Assembly: GCF_003732485.1 (NCBI RefSeq)
Contig: NZ_MOAK01000032.1
Span: 18,517 to 55,212, forward strand
Length of the DNA stretch: 36,696 bases
Direction: 5' to 3'
DNA from: Pseudomonas protegens
Lineage (GTDB): Bacteria > Pseudomonadota > Gammaproteobacteria > Pseudomonadales > Pseudomonadaceae
This document shows positions 1 to 8,246 of the stretch, in pieces (the first letter of the stretch is position 1; each line of letters opens with the position of its first letter). Below the pieces are notes generated by a model. That model worked only from the letters and a program-made list of their open reading frames with translations, did not search any database and was not told where the DNA came from. Both the position numbers and the translations under genes were made by a program.

Positions 1-846
1 TCGGCTGGAACAATATTCGACGATGACCTGAGTCAGCGCCACCACAACGGCCGGGTCCGCATCGGGCGCAGTAAACAGCCGGAACTGTGCCTGAGGCAAC
101 TCCGGCAAACCGTATTCCGCCCCCAGTGCACAAAGCCCTGCCCCCAACTGACTGACCGCCATCGGCGCCACGGCGAAGCCCGACAGCACCGCGGCACGCA
201 AGGCCGCGTTGCTGCTGCAAAGCATGGCCGTACGCTGGGCAATGCCGGCCTTGGCCAACCGCCCCAGGGCTACCGCTCGATAAGGACAAGGCTCAGGAAA
301 CAGCGCCAGGGGCAAAGGCTCGGGCAAGGCTGCCACTGATTGTGGCAGCCCGGCCCAGACCAGAGGTTCGGACCAGAGCAACTGGCCCGGCTCTGCTGTT
401 TCGCACAAGGACCCCACCACCAGCTGCAAACTGCCCTGGGCCAGAAGATCCAGGAGGGTGCCAGGGATGCTCACCTGTACATCGAGCTGGATGCCCGGGA
501 ACTGCCCGGCAAAATCCAGCAATGCGCGTAACAGGCGAGGCTCGGCAAAATCCTCCGACAACCCAATCCCCACACGCCCATGGAACGGTACCCGGGTCAA
601 CTCGGTCCAGGCATCGCGGTTCAGCGCCAGAATGGCCCGGGCGTAGGCCATCAGCCGCTCGCCATCGGGTGTCAGTTGCTGTGAGCGGGTGGTGCGTTGC
701 AGCAATGGCTTGCCGACCTGCTGTTCCAGGCGCCGCAGATGGCCGCTGACCGCCGACTGGGTCAAGTGCAGTTTGTGCGCCGCACGACTGAACCCCTGCT
801 CATCGACAACAGCGACAAAAGTACGGAGTAGCAAGGCATCGAACAT
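1..846 (-). CDS. LysR-family transcriptional regulator, 3' end beyond window
   Basis: The minus strand is open from an ATG at 846 to the window edge, 282 codons without a stop; LysR regulators are usually 290-310 residues, so only a short C-terminal tail is missing. Residues about 4-63 form the winged HTH, with the pattern FVAVVDEQGFSRAAHKLHLT followed by QSAVSGHLRRLE and LLQRTTRSQQLTPDGE. The rest fits the periplasmic-binding-protein-like effector domain. It lies divergent from the flavoprotein gene at 946, the usual arrangement for a LysR regulator and its target, so it probably controls that gene and itself. The effector cannot be read from the sequence. Family assignment is strong; the specific role is inferred. 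Confidence 0.93.
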   Translation of the reverse strand, partial: MFDALLLRTFVAVVDEQGFSRAAHKLHLTQSAVSGHLRRLEQQVGKPLLQRTTRSQQLTPDGERLMAYARAILALNRDAWTELTRVPFHGRVGIGLSEDFAEPRLLRALLDFAGQFPGIQLDVQVSIPGTLLDLLAQGSLQLVVGSLCETAEPGQLLWSEPLVWAGLPQSVAALPEPLPLALFPEPCPYRAVALGRLAKAGIAQRTAMLCSSNAALRAAVLSGFAVAPMAVSQLGAGLCALGAEYGLPELPQAQFRLFTAPDADPAVVVALTQVIVEYCSSR

Positions 847-945
847 ATTTCAAAACACTATCAATAATGCATCAATTGACAATTTATATTTAAAAAACAG
901 CTATGTTGCAATAGCGGTCATCCCTGTCCACCAAGAGACTCGTTC
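847..945. promoter_or_regulatory. Divergent LysR/azoR intergenic region with repeated ATCAAT
   Basis: This 99-bp AT-rich gap must hold both promoters. ATCAAT occurs at 860-865 and again at 871-876, one helical turn apart. The second copy is part of the palindrome TCAATTGA (872-879). A TTGACA at 876-881 could be a -35 for the rightward gene, but no well-spaced -10 follows. A LysR operator here is likely by context; the exact site is a guess. Confidence 0.4.
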
Positions 946-1596
946 ATGACCCGGCTCCTGCACATCCAATGCTCACCTCGCTTGCGTCGCTCCGCCTCCC
1001 TGGAAATCGCCCGCGGTTTTATCCAGCGCTATCAACAACAGGTCCCCGACACTCAAGTCAGCACCCTGGACCTGTGGAGCCTGGAACTGCCGGAATTCGA
1101 TCAGTCGGCGATGGACGCCAAGTACGCCCGACTCGGTGGCCAGTCGTTGAACGCTGTCGAGCAAGGCGCCTGGGACCGGCTCCAGGAACTCGCCGCCCCC
1201 CTGCATCAGGCCGACTTGCTGGTGCTCTCCGTGCCATTGTGGAACTTCAGCATTCCCTACAAGCTCAAGCATTTCATTGACCTGGTATCGCACCAGGGAA
1301 TCCTCTTCAGCTTCGACCCCGAGCACGGGCTGCAGGGCCTGCTGCGCAACAAGACTGCGGTGGTGAGCTACGCCCGCGGCCTGGACTTTTCAGCCCAGTC
1401 GAACACTCCGGCCCAAGCGTTCGATTTCCAGAAACCCTACATCGAGGCCTGGCTGAACTTCATCGGCATTGCCGACCAGCATTCGCTGGTGGTGGAAAAA
1501 ACCATTCTCGGGCCCGACATCGACCAGGCCTCCCGGCAAGCAACAGCGCGCCTGGCACACGACCTGGCCGAGCACCTGGCAGCACGCCGCCCCTAG
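946..1596 (+). CDS. azoR: FMN-dependent NADH-azoreductase / quinone reductase
   Basis: A 216-residue protein of the AzoR/NQO flavodoxin-like family. The N-terminus MTRLLHIQCSPR is the first beta strand and FMN-phosphate loop (usual form xxSPRxxxS). The segment VPLWNFSIPYKLKHFIDLV (residues about 100-118) is the family hallmark P(M/L)WNFxxPxxLKxxxD around the flavin, followed by the G-rich loop region near YARG. Such cytoplasmic enzymes reduce quinones and azo compounds by two electrons using NAD(P)H, usually as a defence against electrophiles. Length is normal for the family. It is transcribed divergently from the LysR gene, its likely regulator. The physiological substrate is not known. Confidence 0.9.
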   Translation: MTRLLHIQCSPRLRRSASLEIARGFIQRYQQQVPDTQVSTLDLWSLELPEFDQSAMDAKYARLGGQSLNAVEQGAWDRLQELAAPLHQADLLVLSVPLWNFSIPYKLKHFIDLVSHQGILFSFDPEHGLQGLLRNKTAVVSYARGLDFSAQSNTPAQAFDFQKPYIEAWLNFIGIADQHSLVVEKTILGPDIDQASRQATARLAHDLAEHLAARRP

Positions 1597-1610
1597 TAGC
1601 CGAAAAAGGC

Positions 1611-1636
1611 CGGTGGAGCGCCTGAGCGCTCCACCG
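1611..1636. terminator. Strong inverted repeat downstream of azoR, possible terminator
   Basis: CGGTGGAGCG (1611-1620) and CGCTCCACCG (1627-1636) form a perfect 10-bp stem with a 6-nt loop, 15 bp after the azoR stop. No T-run follows on the plus strand, but AAAAA at 1603-1607 would give a U-run for leftward transcripts. It may terminate azoR inefficiently or protect its mRNA 3' end. Confidence 0.5.
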
Positions 1637-1874
1637 ACCCCAACCATCCTCAGGCCCTCCCCCAAGCGAAGGGGCTGCAGTCTCTCCCCATCTTTCAACA
1701 GTCCTCCCGTCATCGGCGCATCTCATCAAAAACCTCACAAGAACACCGTCGGCGCATGCATTTGTGGTCTATACACAACTGATAAAAATACTCGACTCAA
1801 AACATCGCCCGCTCCTCTGAACCTCTAGGTCATGCGCACGGCGGTGTTGGAAGCTGATCACCAAGGAGTGGACG
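1637..1874 (+). promoter_or_regulatory. Leader/promoter region of the polysaccharide operon
   Basis: This 238-bp region has no gene and should carry the promoter for the operon starting at 1875. Visible elements are the dyad TTGTG (1762-1766) / CACAA (1774-1778) with an AT-rich stretch GATAAAAATA just after it, and the ribosome-binding site AAGGAG (1863-1868). No exact promoter could be assigned. Confidence 0.4.
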
Positions 1875-2690
1875 TTGATTGGGGGGAACACGCTTAACCG
1901 TTTCACGTTCAGGCCCTGGCGCCATCGGGAACTGCTATTGGCGCTGATCGAGCGTGAGATCACCGGCCGCTATCGCGGCTCGATCGCCGGCCTGCTCTGG
2001 TCCTTCCTCAACCCCCTGCTCATGCTGCTGGTATACACCTTCGTTTTCAGCATGGTGTTCAAGGTGCGCTGGGACACCGGCAGCGACTCGAAAAGCCAAT
2101 TCGCCCTGCTGGTGTTCACCGGCATGATGGTCTTCAACCTGTTTTCAGAATGCATCAGCCGTGCCCCGGGACTGATTCCGAGCAACGCCAACTACGTGAA
2201 GAAAGTCGTGTTCCCCCTGGACCTCCTGCCCTGCGTGATACTCGGGGCCGTGCTGTTCCATACCCTGGTGAGTCTCATCGTCTGGCTGGTCTTTCATGTA
2301 CTGGTCTTCGGCCTGCCCCCGGTCACCACCTTGCTGTTCCCCCTGGTATTGCTGCCGCTGGCACTGTTCACTCTTGGGCTGTCATGGTTCCTGGCTTCCC
2401 TGGGGGTCTACCTGCGGGACGTCGGCCAGGTCATTGGGGTGCTGATGTCGGCCCTGATGCTGCTGTCCGCGGTGTTCTATCCCGTGAGCGCATTGCCCAC
2501 CGCCTATCAGCACTGGCTCTATCTGAATCCCCTGACCCTGGTCATCGAGTCATCCCGCGATGTGCTGATCTGGGGTGTTGTCCCCGATATCAGCCTGTGG
2601 CTGGGGCAACTGGTGGGAGCCGGCGCTGTGGCTTTTCTCGGACACGCGTGGTTCGAGAAGACCCGCCAGGGGTTTGCCGATGTGCTCTGA
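1875..2690 (+). CDS. wzm: ABC transporter permease for polysaccharide export (Wzm-like)
   Basis: A 271-residue inner-membrane protein of the ABC-2 polysaccharide exporter family. The N-terminus shows the family pattern LLALIEREITGRYRGS, then GLLWSFLNPLLMLLVYTFVF as TM1, followed by about five more hydrophobic segments; length is typical of Wzm. The start chosen is TTG at 1875, six bases after a perfect AAGGAG; the GTG at 1868 is out of frame and closes quickly. With the ATPase just downstream (11-bp overlap) it should move the undecaprenyl-PP-linked glycan across the inner membrane. This argues for ABC-dependent rather than Wzx/Wzy assembly of this polymer. Confidence 0.93.
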   Translation: MIGGNTLNRFTFRPWRHRELLLALIEREITGRYRGSIAGLLWSFLNPLLMLLVYTFVFSMVFKVRWDTGSDSKSQFALLVFTGMMVFNLFSECISRAPGLIPSNANYVKKVVFPLDLLPCVILGAVLFHTLVSLIVWLVFHVLVFGLPPVTTLLFPLVLLPLALFTLGLSWFLASLGVYLRDVGQVIGVLMSALMLLSAVFYPVSALPTAYQHWLYLNPLTLVIESSRDVLIWGVVPDISLWLGQLVGAGAVAFLGHAWFEKTRQGFADVL

Positions 2691-3954
2691 TCCAGTGATC
2701 AAGACCCAGAGCCTGGGCAAGTGCTATCAGATCTACGACCAGCCTCGGGATCGCCTGCTGCAATTGCTGCTGCCTCGCGGTAAACGGCGCTATCGCGAGT
2801 TCTGGGCCTTGAAAGAGGTCTCGCTGGAGATTCGCAAGGGCGAGGCACTGGGCATCATCGGGCGCAACGGCAGCGGCAAATCGACCTTGCTGCAACTGAT
2901 TTGCGGCACCACGGGTGCCTCTTGCGGCAGCCTGACCCGCCACGGCCGGATCGCCGCGCTGCTGGAGCTGGGTTCGGGGTTCAATCCGGAGTTCACCGGC
3001 CGCGAGAACGTCTACCTGAACGGTGCGGTGCTGGGGCTCAAGCGCGCGGAAATCGAAGCGCGCTTCGAGGAAATCGCCGCGTTCGCCAATATCGGTGAGT
3101 TTATCGACCAGCCCACCCGGACCTATTCCAGCGGCATGCTGGTACGCCTGGCCTTTGCCGTCTCGGTGTGCGTGGAGCCGGACATCCTGATTGTCGATGA
3201 AGCCCTGGCCGTCGGCGACGCGTCCTTTCAGTTCAAGTGCCTGGAGCGCCTCGATCGCCTGACGCGGCAAGGCATGACCCTGCTGTTCGTGTCTCACGAC
3301 ATGAGCCTGATCAAGCGTTTCTGCAATCGAGCCCTGTATCTGCGCAACGGCGAAATCCGCGCCAGTGGCGCGCCGGAAGCGATGGCCGAGCTCTACCTGC
3401 TGGACATGCGCGACGAACAGCGACGCTGGGCCAGCGCCGGCGCCATCCAGGTCACGGCCAAGACAGCGCTCAACCCGGAATACGGCATGGCCTTCGGCAC
3501 CACTGAAGGACGCATCACTTCGGCGGTCTTCAGCAACACCGGGGCGCTGTACTCAAGCTTTGCCCATGGCGACACCATCGAGATCGCCATCGACACGCTC
3601 GTCAGCGATGCCGTCACCCGCCCCAACATCAGCCTGACCATCCAGGAGGCCAGGCTGCTGGTGATCAGCGGAGTCAATGCGCCCCTGCACAGCGACGCAT
3701 CCGAGAATGGCTGGCGCCGCGCGTCGATCCGTTTGCAGTTCGCGGCCAACCTGGCTGCCGGGCGTTACCACATCACCCTCAAGCTGATGGATGGCGAGAC
3801 CGAAGAAACCTCACAGCTGATTGAAAAGCAGGTCGCCCTGCTGGCCTTCGACACTCTGCCGAGCAACAAGCACTTCCTGGGAATCGTCGATTTGCACATC
3901 AAGCCCGTCACCCGCGAAGGGCAAAAAACCATGTCGACCGAGGAACACTCATGA
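2680..3954 (+). CDS. wzt: ABC transporter ATPase with carbohydrate-binding extension (Wzt-like)
   Basis: A 424-residue protein. The start chosen is ATG at 2680, overlapping wzm and preceded by AGGGG at 7 bp; an upstream in-frame start at 2575 would lie inside wzm and lacks homology. The ATPase domain (residues about 1-255) has Walker A GRNGSGKST near 61, the signature YSSGM near 149 and Walker B ILIVDEA near 170. Residues about 265-410 form a beta-rich tail (IEIAIDTL, NISLTIQEA, GRYHITLKLMDG) of the kind found in Wzt proteins that recognise a capped glycan terminus before export. Such Wzt-CBDs are tied to a specific terminal modification, here perhaps methylation by the product of 8240. The ATGA overlap with 3951 indicates translational coupling. 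Confidence 0.93.
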   Translation: MCSDPVIKTQSLGKCYQIYDQPRDRLLQLLLPRGKRRYREFWALKEVSLEIRKGEALGIIGRNGSGKSTLLQLICGTTGASCGSLTRHGRIAALLELGSGFNPEFTGRENVYLNGAVLGLKRAEIEARFEEIAAFANIGEFIDQPTRTYSSGMLVRLAFAVSVCVEPDILIVDEALAVGDASFQFKCLERLDRLTRQGMTLLFVSHDMSLIKRFCNRALYLRNGEIRASGAPEAMAELYLLDMRDEQRRWASAGAIQVTAKTALNPEYGMAFGTTEGRITSAVFSNTGALYSSFAHGDTIEIAIDTLVSDAVTRPNISLTIQEARLLVISGVNAPLHSDASENGWRRASIRLQFAANLAAGRYHITLKLMDGETEETSQLIEKQVALLAFDTLPSNKHFLGIVDLHIKPVTREGQKTMSTEEHS

Positions 3955-5327
3955 GGGACAAGGAGTGGCAGGTAGCGATCTTCGGTACCTTTGACGTGGC
4001 CAACTACGGCGATCTGCTGTTTCCCCTGATCGCCGCAGCCGAGTTGCAGGCGCGCCTGGGCGCTGTGCACCTGCATGCTTTCTCCTATAACACCCGCGCC
4101 ACACCGCAGTGGCCCTACAACGTCACCTCGGTCAGCGAACTGCCCCGACTGATCGAGACCCTGGACGGGGTACTGATCGGTGGGGGGTTCATCATCCGCT
4201 TCGACAAACTGGTAGCCCCGGGGTATTACCCGCCAGACCCGCAGATCCACCATCCCACCGGGTATTGGCTGTCCCCCGCACTGATTGCCCTGCAGCACGA
4301 TGTACCGCTGATCTGGAACGCCCCGGGCATGCACTGCAACAAGGTGCCGATCTGGGCGGTCCCTCTGGTCAAGCTGGCCCTGGAACTCAGCCCCCACGTG
4401 CAAGTACGGGACACATTGTCTCAAGACACCCTGTCGGCGCTGAGCGATCAGGCCCGGGTCGAGGTGCTGCCGGACACCGCATTCGGCCTGCCCAACCTTA
4501 TCGACCTGCAACAGCCCTCTGTGGAATACCGCCAACTCTGTGCACAGGCCGGCCTGGACGGGCCCTACCTGGTGGTGCATGCGATTGCCGGCCTGGAAGG
4601 GTTCCTGCAACTGTGGAAAACCCACAACCCACTGTTTGCCCGGTGGCAGTTGCTGTTGCTGCCCATTGGCCCGGTACTGGGAGACCACGAGTCGGTTCTT
4701 GGCGACGACCTGCCAAGGGCCATACGCCTGCCCACCTGGCCAGCACCGCTGCTGCTGGCCGAAATCCTCGGCCACGCCCAAGGCGTGATCGGCCACAGTT
4801 ACCACCTGGCGATTACCGCCCTGGCCTTCGGCGTGCCCATCTTCAGCTCGGCCAACCTGGACCAGGGCAAGTACACGGCCCTGCGGGACTACGAGGGAAT
4901 CCACCCTCTGCACGCCGGTCAAGAGATAGACCCCCAGTGGTTCCTCGAGCGCCTGGTACGGCATGCGCCCTGCCCCCGCCTGGTCGATGCCCGAGAGCAA
5001 TTGCAGCGCCATTGGGATCGAGTCGCCGAACTCATCAGCCAGGGCCGTCGCCCCACCCGCCAGTCAATGGACCGGCTCTGGCAAGCACTGCCTGGACTAC
5101 TGGAAGAGACCCACCTGGACTGGCGCGAGGAATGCCTGGACAAACAGGCTGAGCTGGAAGCACTGCGCCTTCAGCTGTTGCAGCTCAAGCAATCTCGCCA
5201 GCAGCAGTTGGAACTCGCCCACCAGGCACACGCCGAGCTGGCGCGGATGCACCGCACCAACTCCTTTCGCCTGACTGCGCCACTGCGCTCCATTCGGCGC
5301 AACCTGCAACGCCTATTGGGAAGATGA
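3951..5327 (+). CDS. Polysaccharide pyruvyltransferase-family protein
   Basis: A 458-residue protein with features of the polysaccharide pyruvyltransferase family: FGTFDVANYGDLLFPLIAA at the N-terminus, GVLIGGGFIIR near residue 78, WNAPGMHC near 123 and GHSYHLAITALAFGVP near 280. These enzymes transfer pyruvate from PEP to a sugar as a ketal, giving acidic glycans. The last ~70 residues are a predicted coiled coil (Leu/Gln-rich around QLLQLKQSRQQQLELAHQ) ending in NSFRLTAPLRSIRR, a tail also found in glycan-assembly glycosyltransferases. The start overlaps the wzt stop as ATGA, and the 3' end overlaps the oxygenase gene by 4 bp. The family also has members of other function, so the pyruvylation itself is inference. 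Confidence 0.85.
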   Translation: MRDKEWQVAIFGTFDVANYGDLLFPLIAAAELQARLGAVHLHAFSYNTRATPQWPYNVTSVSELPRLIETLDGVLIGGGFIIRFDKLVAPGYYPPDPQIHHPTGYWLSPALIALQHDVPLIWNAPGMHCNKVPIWAVPLVKLALELSPHVQVRDTLSQDTLSALSDQARVEVLPDTAFGLPNLIDLQQPSVEYRQLCAQAGLDGPYLVVHAIAGLEGFLQLWKTHNPLFARWQLLLLPIGPVLGDHESVLGDDLPRAIRLPTWPAPLLLAEILGHAQGVIGHSYHLAITALAFGVPIFSSANLDQGKYTALRDYEGIHPLHAGQEIDPQWFLERLVRHAPCPRLVDAREQLQRHWDRVAELISQGRRPTRQSMDRLWQALPGLLEETHLDWREECLDKQAELEALRLQLLQLKQSRQQQLELAHQAHAELARMHRTNSFRLTAPLRSIRRNLQRLLGR

Positions 5328-6025
5328 ATACGATGCTGGATCTGAAGACGCTTACCAAACAGCCTTTGCACAGCCACCCCTTTCGTTGGGGGCAGATCGC
5401 TGACCTGTACTCCCCCGAAAACGCGGCAGCGCTGGCCACAACTTACCCTCACGACGCCTTCAAGACCGTTTCCGGGTACGGCGGAGAAAAGGACTATGAG
5501 TATCAGGCACGGCAACTGGTCGAGATGGGCACCGGGCGCATTGTCCATGAACACAGCCTGAGCCCGGTCTGGCGCGAGCTGGCGAACGAATTGACAGGGC
5601 CCGCCTACCGCCTGGCCCTGTCGACACTGACCGATATGGACCTGCGGACCGCCCCCATGGAGGTCAACCTGTTTCACTACGGACCACAGGCCTGCCTTGG
5701 TCCGCATCCGGACCTGGCGGACAAACTGGTGACCCACATCCTGTATTTCAACCAATCCTGGAATATTGAAGACGGCGGCTGCCTGAACATCCTGCACTGC
5801 GCAGACCCGGAAGCGGTTGTGGCAGTGATCCCGCCACTCGTGGGCAACTCCGCCGTGCTGGTACGCGCCGACCATTCGTGGCACGCGGTGTCGCAAGTCG
5901 TGGACAGCTGCCGGACCTCGCGCCGCAGCATGACCGTAACCTTCTATCGGCCCGGCTCCACCAGCTCAATGTGGCCGGCCGGTGATGAGTCCCCGCTGCA
6001 CGACTACGCAGGCCCTCATGAATAA
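5324..6025 (+). CDS. 2OG-Fe(II) oxygenase in polysaccharide cluster
   Basis: A 233-residue protein that fits the prolyl-4-hydroxylase-like 2-oxoglutarate/Fe(II) dioxygenases. The metal triad is visible: H128-x-D130 in GPHPDLADK, and H187 in SWHAVSQV, followed 13-14 residues later by Arg200/201 (RRSMTVTFY), which would bind 2-oxoglutarate. The double-stranded beta-helix strands VTHILYFN and GNSAVLVRADHSWHAV are recognisable. It overlaps the preceding gene by 4 bp and the next by 8 bp, so it is part of the operon, and a hydroxylated sugar, acyl or amino-acid substituent on the glycan is the likely product. The substrate is unknown; 2OG oxygenases sit in some O-antigen clusters but few have been characterised. 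Confidence 0.85.
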   Translation: MNTMLDLKTLTKQPLHSHPFRWGQIADLYSPENAAALATTYPHDAFKTVSGYGGEKDYEYQARQLVEMGTGRIVHEHSLSPVWRELANELTGPAYRLALSTLTDMDLRTAPMEVNLFHYGPQACLGPHPDLADKLVTHILYFNQSWNIEDGGCLNILHCADPEAVVAVIPPLVGNSAVLVRADHSWHAVSQVVDSCRTSRRSMTVTFYRPGSTSSMWPAGDESPLHDYAGPHE

Positions 6026-8246
6026 GCCGCCCAAGCAACTGCAGGCGTCAACGCCACGGGAACCAGTACAGGCCATCATCGAACGCGATGCAGCACTGGC
6101 CCATATCGAACATATGCGGCGCTCACGTTCCTGGCGCTTGACCCGTCCCCTGCGAATGCTCCTGCAGTTGCTACGCCATGGGGTGATCAACAGGGACAGC
6201 GAATACCCGTACCACCTGCCGCTGGCGCCCCAACCGCTGCCAGCTTCGACACTGCCGGACCAGGCCGCCAATGCGGTTTCAGCGCCTGCCGTCCACTCGC
6301 AGTCGTTCGATCTGCTGTGCTTTGCCAACATCGACTGGTCCGCAAGATTCCAGCGACCGCAACAACTGATGACGCAGTTCGCCGCTCAGGGTTATCGGGT
6401 GTTCTACATCATCCTTTCACCAGCACCGGTGCCAGGGGTGCCCTACTGTGTGCAGCAAGTCGCCCCCGGCGTCTTCGAGGTCAGCTTGCGCGGGCATTCG
6501 CGCCAGGACTACTACGCCACGTGCATCAACGATGACAACCTGCGCAGCAACGCCGAGGCGTTGCAAGCCCTGGCCAGCGACTACCGGATCAAGACCGCCA
6601 TTTCGGTGGTGCACCTGCCCTACTGGACACGCCTGGTCCTGGAGCTGCGCCACATACAGGGCTGGCCCGTGCAATACGACTGCATGGATGAATGGCAGGA
6701 CTTCCCGAACATAGGTCAACCGCTGCTGGCCCAAGAGCAGGTGTTGGTAGCACACGCCGACCTGGTGACCGTCACCGCCTCGATACTGCAGGATAAATGG
6801 GCCAGTCTGAGTCGTCGCTGCCTGCTGGTGAGGAACGGCGTTGATTTCGATTTCTTCACGCGCCATTGCGCACCCAATTCGCTGCTGGCGGATCTTCAAG
6901 GCCCGGTCATCGGCTTTTATGGTGGACTGGCCGAGTGGGTCGATCTTGAGCTGATCGCAGCCATTGCCAAGCAAAGGCCGGAATGGAACCTGGTATTGGT
7001 TGGTGATGTATTCGTCCGTGAGCTGGCCGGCCTTGACTGCCTGCCCAACGTGCACCTGCTGGGACGAAAGCCCTACGCCCAGATGCCCCTGTACCTTTAT
7101 CGCTTCGATGTCTGCATCATTCCATTTCGCCTCTATAACGTGACCCACGCGGTGGACCCGGTGAAGTTCTATGAATTCATCAGTGCCGGAAAACCTGTGG
7201 TCTCGGTGCCGCTGCTGGAAATGCAGATCTACGCGCCCTACCTGTACTTCGCTGAGGACGCGGCAGGCTTTGTGACGCAGATCGAAAAAGCCTTGGGGGA
7301 AACCGACCTCCAGCTTTGGCAGCAACGCATCGCGCTGGCCCAAGCCAATGATTGGCAACAACGCTTCGAAGACACTCGCAACGCCTTGATCGACCTGTAC
7401 CCAAAAGTCTCGGTGGTCATAGTCACCTACAACAATGTGCAACTGACCCAAGGCTGCATCGACAGCCTGTTGCGCAACAGCGCGTACCCGAACCTCGAAC
7501 TGATCATCATCGACAACGCCTCCGGGGACGATACCCGCAACTACCTGCGTTACCTGGCCCGTACCGAACCTGATGTAAGCATTGTGCTCAATGAGCGGAA
7601 CCTGGGCTTCGCCGCCGCCAACAACCAGGGGCTGCGCCTTGCCCGCGGCCGTTATCTGGTACTTCTGAACAACGACACCCTTGTGCCCAAGGGCTGGCTG
7701 GCCCCCCTGCTACGGCATCTGGAAGACCCACAGGTGGGGTTGGTGGGGCCCACCACCAATGCGGTGGGCAACGAGGCCAAGGTCAGTATCGACTACAGCC
7801 ATCTTGACGATCTGGAAGATTTCGCCGATCGGCGCGCCCGCCAGTATCGCGGGCGCAGCTTCGATATTCCGATGCTGGCCATGTACTGCGTGGCCCTGCG
7901 TCGCGAAGTACTGGAGCAGGTGGGATGGCTGGATGAGGCCTTCGGCATCGGCATGTTCGAGGACGACGACTACAGCCGTCGGGTGCAGGCCGCAGGGTTC
8001 CGCACTGTCTGTGCCGAAGATGGGTTCATCCACCATTACGGCCAGGCGTCCTTCAAGGCCCTTATCGCCAGCGGTGAATACCAAAGACTGTGGGAAAAGA
8101 ACCAAGCCTATTTCGAGAGCAAATGGGGCCCCTGGCAACCCCATAGCCAAGTACGCCAGCGGACAAAGACCGGTGCTCCGGGAGCCAGTCTCACTGAATC
8201 ACTCCCAGAGCCGGTTCAAACGGAAGGTAGAGGTCGAACGTGCTGA
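6018..8246 (+). CDS. Bifunctional GT4-GT2 glycosyltransferase fusion (copy 1)
   Basis: A 742-residue cytoplasmic protein from the ATG at 6018, which overlaps the oxygenase stop by 8 bp; a start at 5982 is possible but less coupled. Residues about 15-45 hold a short RLTRPLRML tail-like segment similar to the end of the pyruvyltransferase. Residues about 95-450 are a GT4/GT-B-like domain: WSARFQRPQQL, YDCMDEWQDF, GFYGGLAEWVDLELI and a donor-site region FDVCIIPF plus DPVKFYEFISAGKPVV. From about 461 a GT2/GT-A domain begins (VSVVIVTYNN), with NLGFAAANNQG, the DXD-equivalent LLNNDT and FGIGMFEDDDYSRR. Two sugars could thus be added by one polypeptide. The domain layout is repeated at 9250. Confidence 0.9.
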   Translation: MNKPPKQLQASTPREPVQAIIERDAALAHIEHMRRSRSWRLTRPLRMLLQLLRHGVINRDSEYPYHLPLAPQPLPASTLPDQAANAVSAPAVHSQSFDLLCFANIDWSARFQRPQQLMTQFAAQGYRVFYIILSPAPVPGVPYCVQQVAPGVFEVSLRGHSRQDYYATCINDDNLRSNAEALQALASDYRIKTAISVVHLPYWTRLVLELRHIQGWPVQYDCMDEWQDFPNIGQPLLAQEQVLVAHADLVTVTASILQDKWASLSRRCLLVRNGVDFDFFTRHCAPNSLLADLQGPVIGFYGGLAEWVDLELIAAIAKQRPEWNLVLVGDVFVRELAGLDCLPNVHLLGRKPYAQMPLYLYRFDVCIIPFRLYNVTHAVDPVKFYEFISAGKPVVSVPLLEMQIYAPYLYFAEDAAGFVTQIEKALGETDLQLWQQRIALAQANDWQQRFEDTRNALIDLYPKVSVVIVTYNNVQLTQGCIDSLLRNSAYPNLELIIIDNASGDDTRNYLRYLARTEPDVSIVLNERNLGFAAANNQGLRLARGRYLVLLNNDTLVPKGWLAPLLRHLEDPQVGLVGPTTNAVGNEAKVSIDYSHLDDLEDFADRRARQYRGRSFDIPMLAMYCVALRREVLEQVGWLDEAFGIGMFEDDDYSRRVQAAGFRTVCAEDGFIHHYGQASFKALIASGEYQRLWEKNQAYFESKWGPWQPHSQVRQRTKTGAPGASLTESLPEPVQTEGRGRTC

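Noticed and set aside
1836..1850. Possible ops/JUMPStart element (GGCGGTGTTG) before wzm
   Set aside because: Only part of GGCGGTAG matches, and no RfaH-type context is visible.
2575..2679. Longer N-terminus for wzt
   Set aside because: The extra 35 codons lie within wzm, have no ABC-ATPase similarity, and a ribosome-binding site precedes ATG 2680.
3765..5012. 415-codon minus-strand open frame opposite the pyruvyltransferase gene
   Set aside because: It is a shadow of a GC-rich coding gene: Gln/Gly/Val-rich, without recognisable domains, while the plus strand has clear family motifs.
4109..5152. 347-codon plus-strand frame overlapping the pyruvyltransferase
   Set aside because: Pro/Arg/Gly-rich out-of-frame reading with no domain resemblance.
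6417..7451. 344-codon minus-strand open frame inside the first GT fusion
   Set aside because: Antisense to strong GT4 motifs and of low-complexity composition typical of codon-bias shadows; the same holds for the frame at 9790-10728.
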